Below, in pieces: positions 63,390 through 64,000 of a DNA stretch of 64,000 nt. This DNA comes from Pseudochrobactrum saccharolyticum. GTDB taxonomy: Bacteria > Pseudomonadota > Alphaproteobacteria > Rhizobiales > Rhizobiaceae. The position numbers were made by a program, and so were the translations under genes. Below the pieces are notes generated by a model. That model did not search any database, had not been told where the DNA came from, and saw only the letters and a list, made by a program, of their open reading frames with translations. Location: the NCBI RefSeq assembly GCF_008801715.1, contig NZ_VZPG01000002.1, forward strand, positions 62,001-126,000, read 5' to 3'. How positions within the stretch are numbered: position 1 is the stretch's first letter; each line of letters begins with the position of its first letter.

Positions 63390-63839
63390 TCAACTTTCGC
63401 GATTATGCTGATAACCGGCGAGAGCCCGCAGACCCATCAAATAACCTTCCGCACCGAAGCCGCACAGTACAGCTTTGGCAACCGGAGAAACGAAGGATTT
63501 GTGGCGGAACTCTTCACGGGCGTGAATATTTGAGAGGTGAACCTCAACCACTGTCACCTGAGCTGCGCGAATGGCATCAAGCAGCGCAATAGATGTGTGT
63601 GTATAGGCTGCAGGGTTAATCAGAACCTGCGCGCCTTTCTCACCGGCTTCCTGAATCCATGTGACCAGATCGCCTTCGTGATTAGACTGACGGAAGTCAA
63701 TTTCCACGCCCAGCTTTTCAGCTTCTTTGCGGCAGTTTACGTGAATATCATCAAGGGTCGTCGAGCCGTAAATTGCCGGTTCTCTTTTACCCAGCATATT
63801 CAGGTTCGGGCCGTTCAGAATGAAAATCACTTGTGCCAT
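63390..63839 (-). CDS. aroQ: 3-dehydroquinate dehydratase, type II
   Basis: Third step of the shikimate pathway. 149 residues; the type II signature is ILNGPNLNMLGKREPAIYG near 7-25 with the catalytic Tyr, FRQSNHEGDLVTWIQEA near 49-65, LINPAAYTHTSIALLDAI near 73-90 and the His in VEVHLSNIHAREEFRHKSF near 98-116. A gap of 218 bases with repeat D separates it from accB. Confidence 0.96.
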   Translation of the reverse strand: MAQVIFILNGPNLNMLGKREPAIYGSTTLDDIHVNCRKEAEKLGVEIDFRQSNHEGDLVTWIQEAGEKGAQVLINPAAYTHTSIALLDAIRAAQVTVVEVHLSNIHAREEFRHKSFVSPVAKAVLCGFGAEGYLMGLRALAGYQHNRES

Positions 63840-64000
63840 CGGGTGTGGTGTCGCTTTACGATTCCGTTATTCGTATGAATTCAGCTTGTCTGAAGTCTTT
63901 AACTCTTCCCATATAATGGGGAATGCTTTGCGGTTAAAGCCTGTAAATTGTATCCGTACAGGCTTTAACTGCATTTTCCGGCACTAAATTCAAATTTTAT
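63840..64000. other. Right edge with a long hairpin
   Basis: gttaaagcctgta (63933-63945) and tacaggctttaac (63957-63969) form a perfect 13-bp stem that extends by four more pairs with one G-U. No T-run follows in either direction. No gene start is seen before the window ends. Confidence 0.5.

Overview
The window is ordinary chromosomal DNA of an alphaproteobacterium of the order Hyphomicrobiales (Rhizobiales), closest in gene content and order to the Brucella/Ochrobactrum/Pseudochrobactrum group. Evidence for this: a very-long-chain fatty acid lipid A cluster (acpXL ... lpxXL), an ExoR-type periplasmic regulator, an F1-ATPase zeta subunit (DUF1476), an NDUFA12 complex I subunit, a fused SecDF, and the runs nagZ-scpA-scpB-tatABC-serS and NDUFA12-DUF2155-aat-accC-accB-aroQ. 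Base composition looks close to 50% G+C. There is no insertion sequence, prophage or CRISPR array. The placement is by recognition of families and synteny, not by a database search.

Layout. 0.2-6.5 kb: purC, ATPase zeta subunit, an HpcH/HpaI aldolase, an RBBP9-type hydrolase, a VOC dioxygenase-like protein, purB and rpe. 6.6-11.6 kb (minus strand): lpxXL, adh2XL, fabF1XL, fabF2XL and acpXL, which build and attach the C28 acyl chain of lipid A; fabZXL, present in the rhizobial cluster, is not here. 12-20 kb: AEC transporter, gabD, a DUF1045/phnM phosphonate pair, dusA, a membrane-anchored aspartic protease and cobT. 20-28.4 kb: an Lrp/AsnC regulator, a uracil-DNA-glycosylase-like protein, a thermonuclease, exoR, xthA, erpA, dgt and argS. 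28.6-41 kb: a 1194-residue SPOR-domain cell-envelope protein, nagZ, scpAB, tatABC, serS, pcm and a LysM/LytM lipoprotein. 41-48.4 kb: a DUF815 ATPase, yajC, secDF, an Mth938-like protein, a squalene/phytoene-synthase-like protein and trmFO. 48.4-54.7 kb: an anti-Shine-Dalgarno hairpin RNA array with its DUF1127 gene, a hypothetical membrane protein, a sterol-desaturase-type protein, DUF2157/GDYXXLXY membrane proteins, tRNA-Leu(UAG) and a Tat-exported amidohydrolase. 55-64 kb: tig, two GNAT acetyltransferases, gatB, NDUFA12, DUF2155, aat, accC, accB and aroQ.

The most notable element is at 48477-48942 on the minus strand. A 50-residue DUF1127 protein is followed by five consecutive hairpins whose loops are rich in CCUCC, one holding the exact nonamer CCUCCUCCC, and the last hairpin is an intrinsic terminator. 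This matches the CcsR (cuckoo) small RNA family of alphaproteobacteria, which is co-transcribed with a DUF1127 gene.

Other points: three related palindromic intergenic repeats sit at gene ends. One is inserted inside the loop of a bidirectional terminator, one supplies a stop codon to a nuclease gene, and one encodes the last residues of a protein. The second KAS protein of the lipid A cluster has lost its catalytic Cys and one His. fabZXL and surE are missing from their usual places. The LytM lipoprotein lacks two zinc ligands, as expected for an amidase activator.
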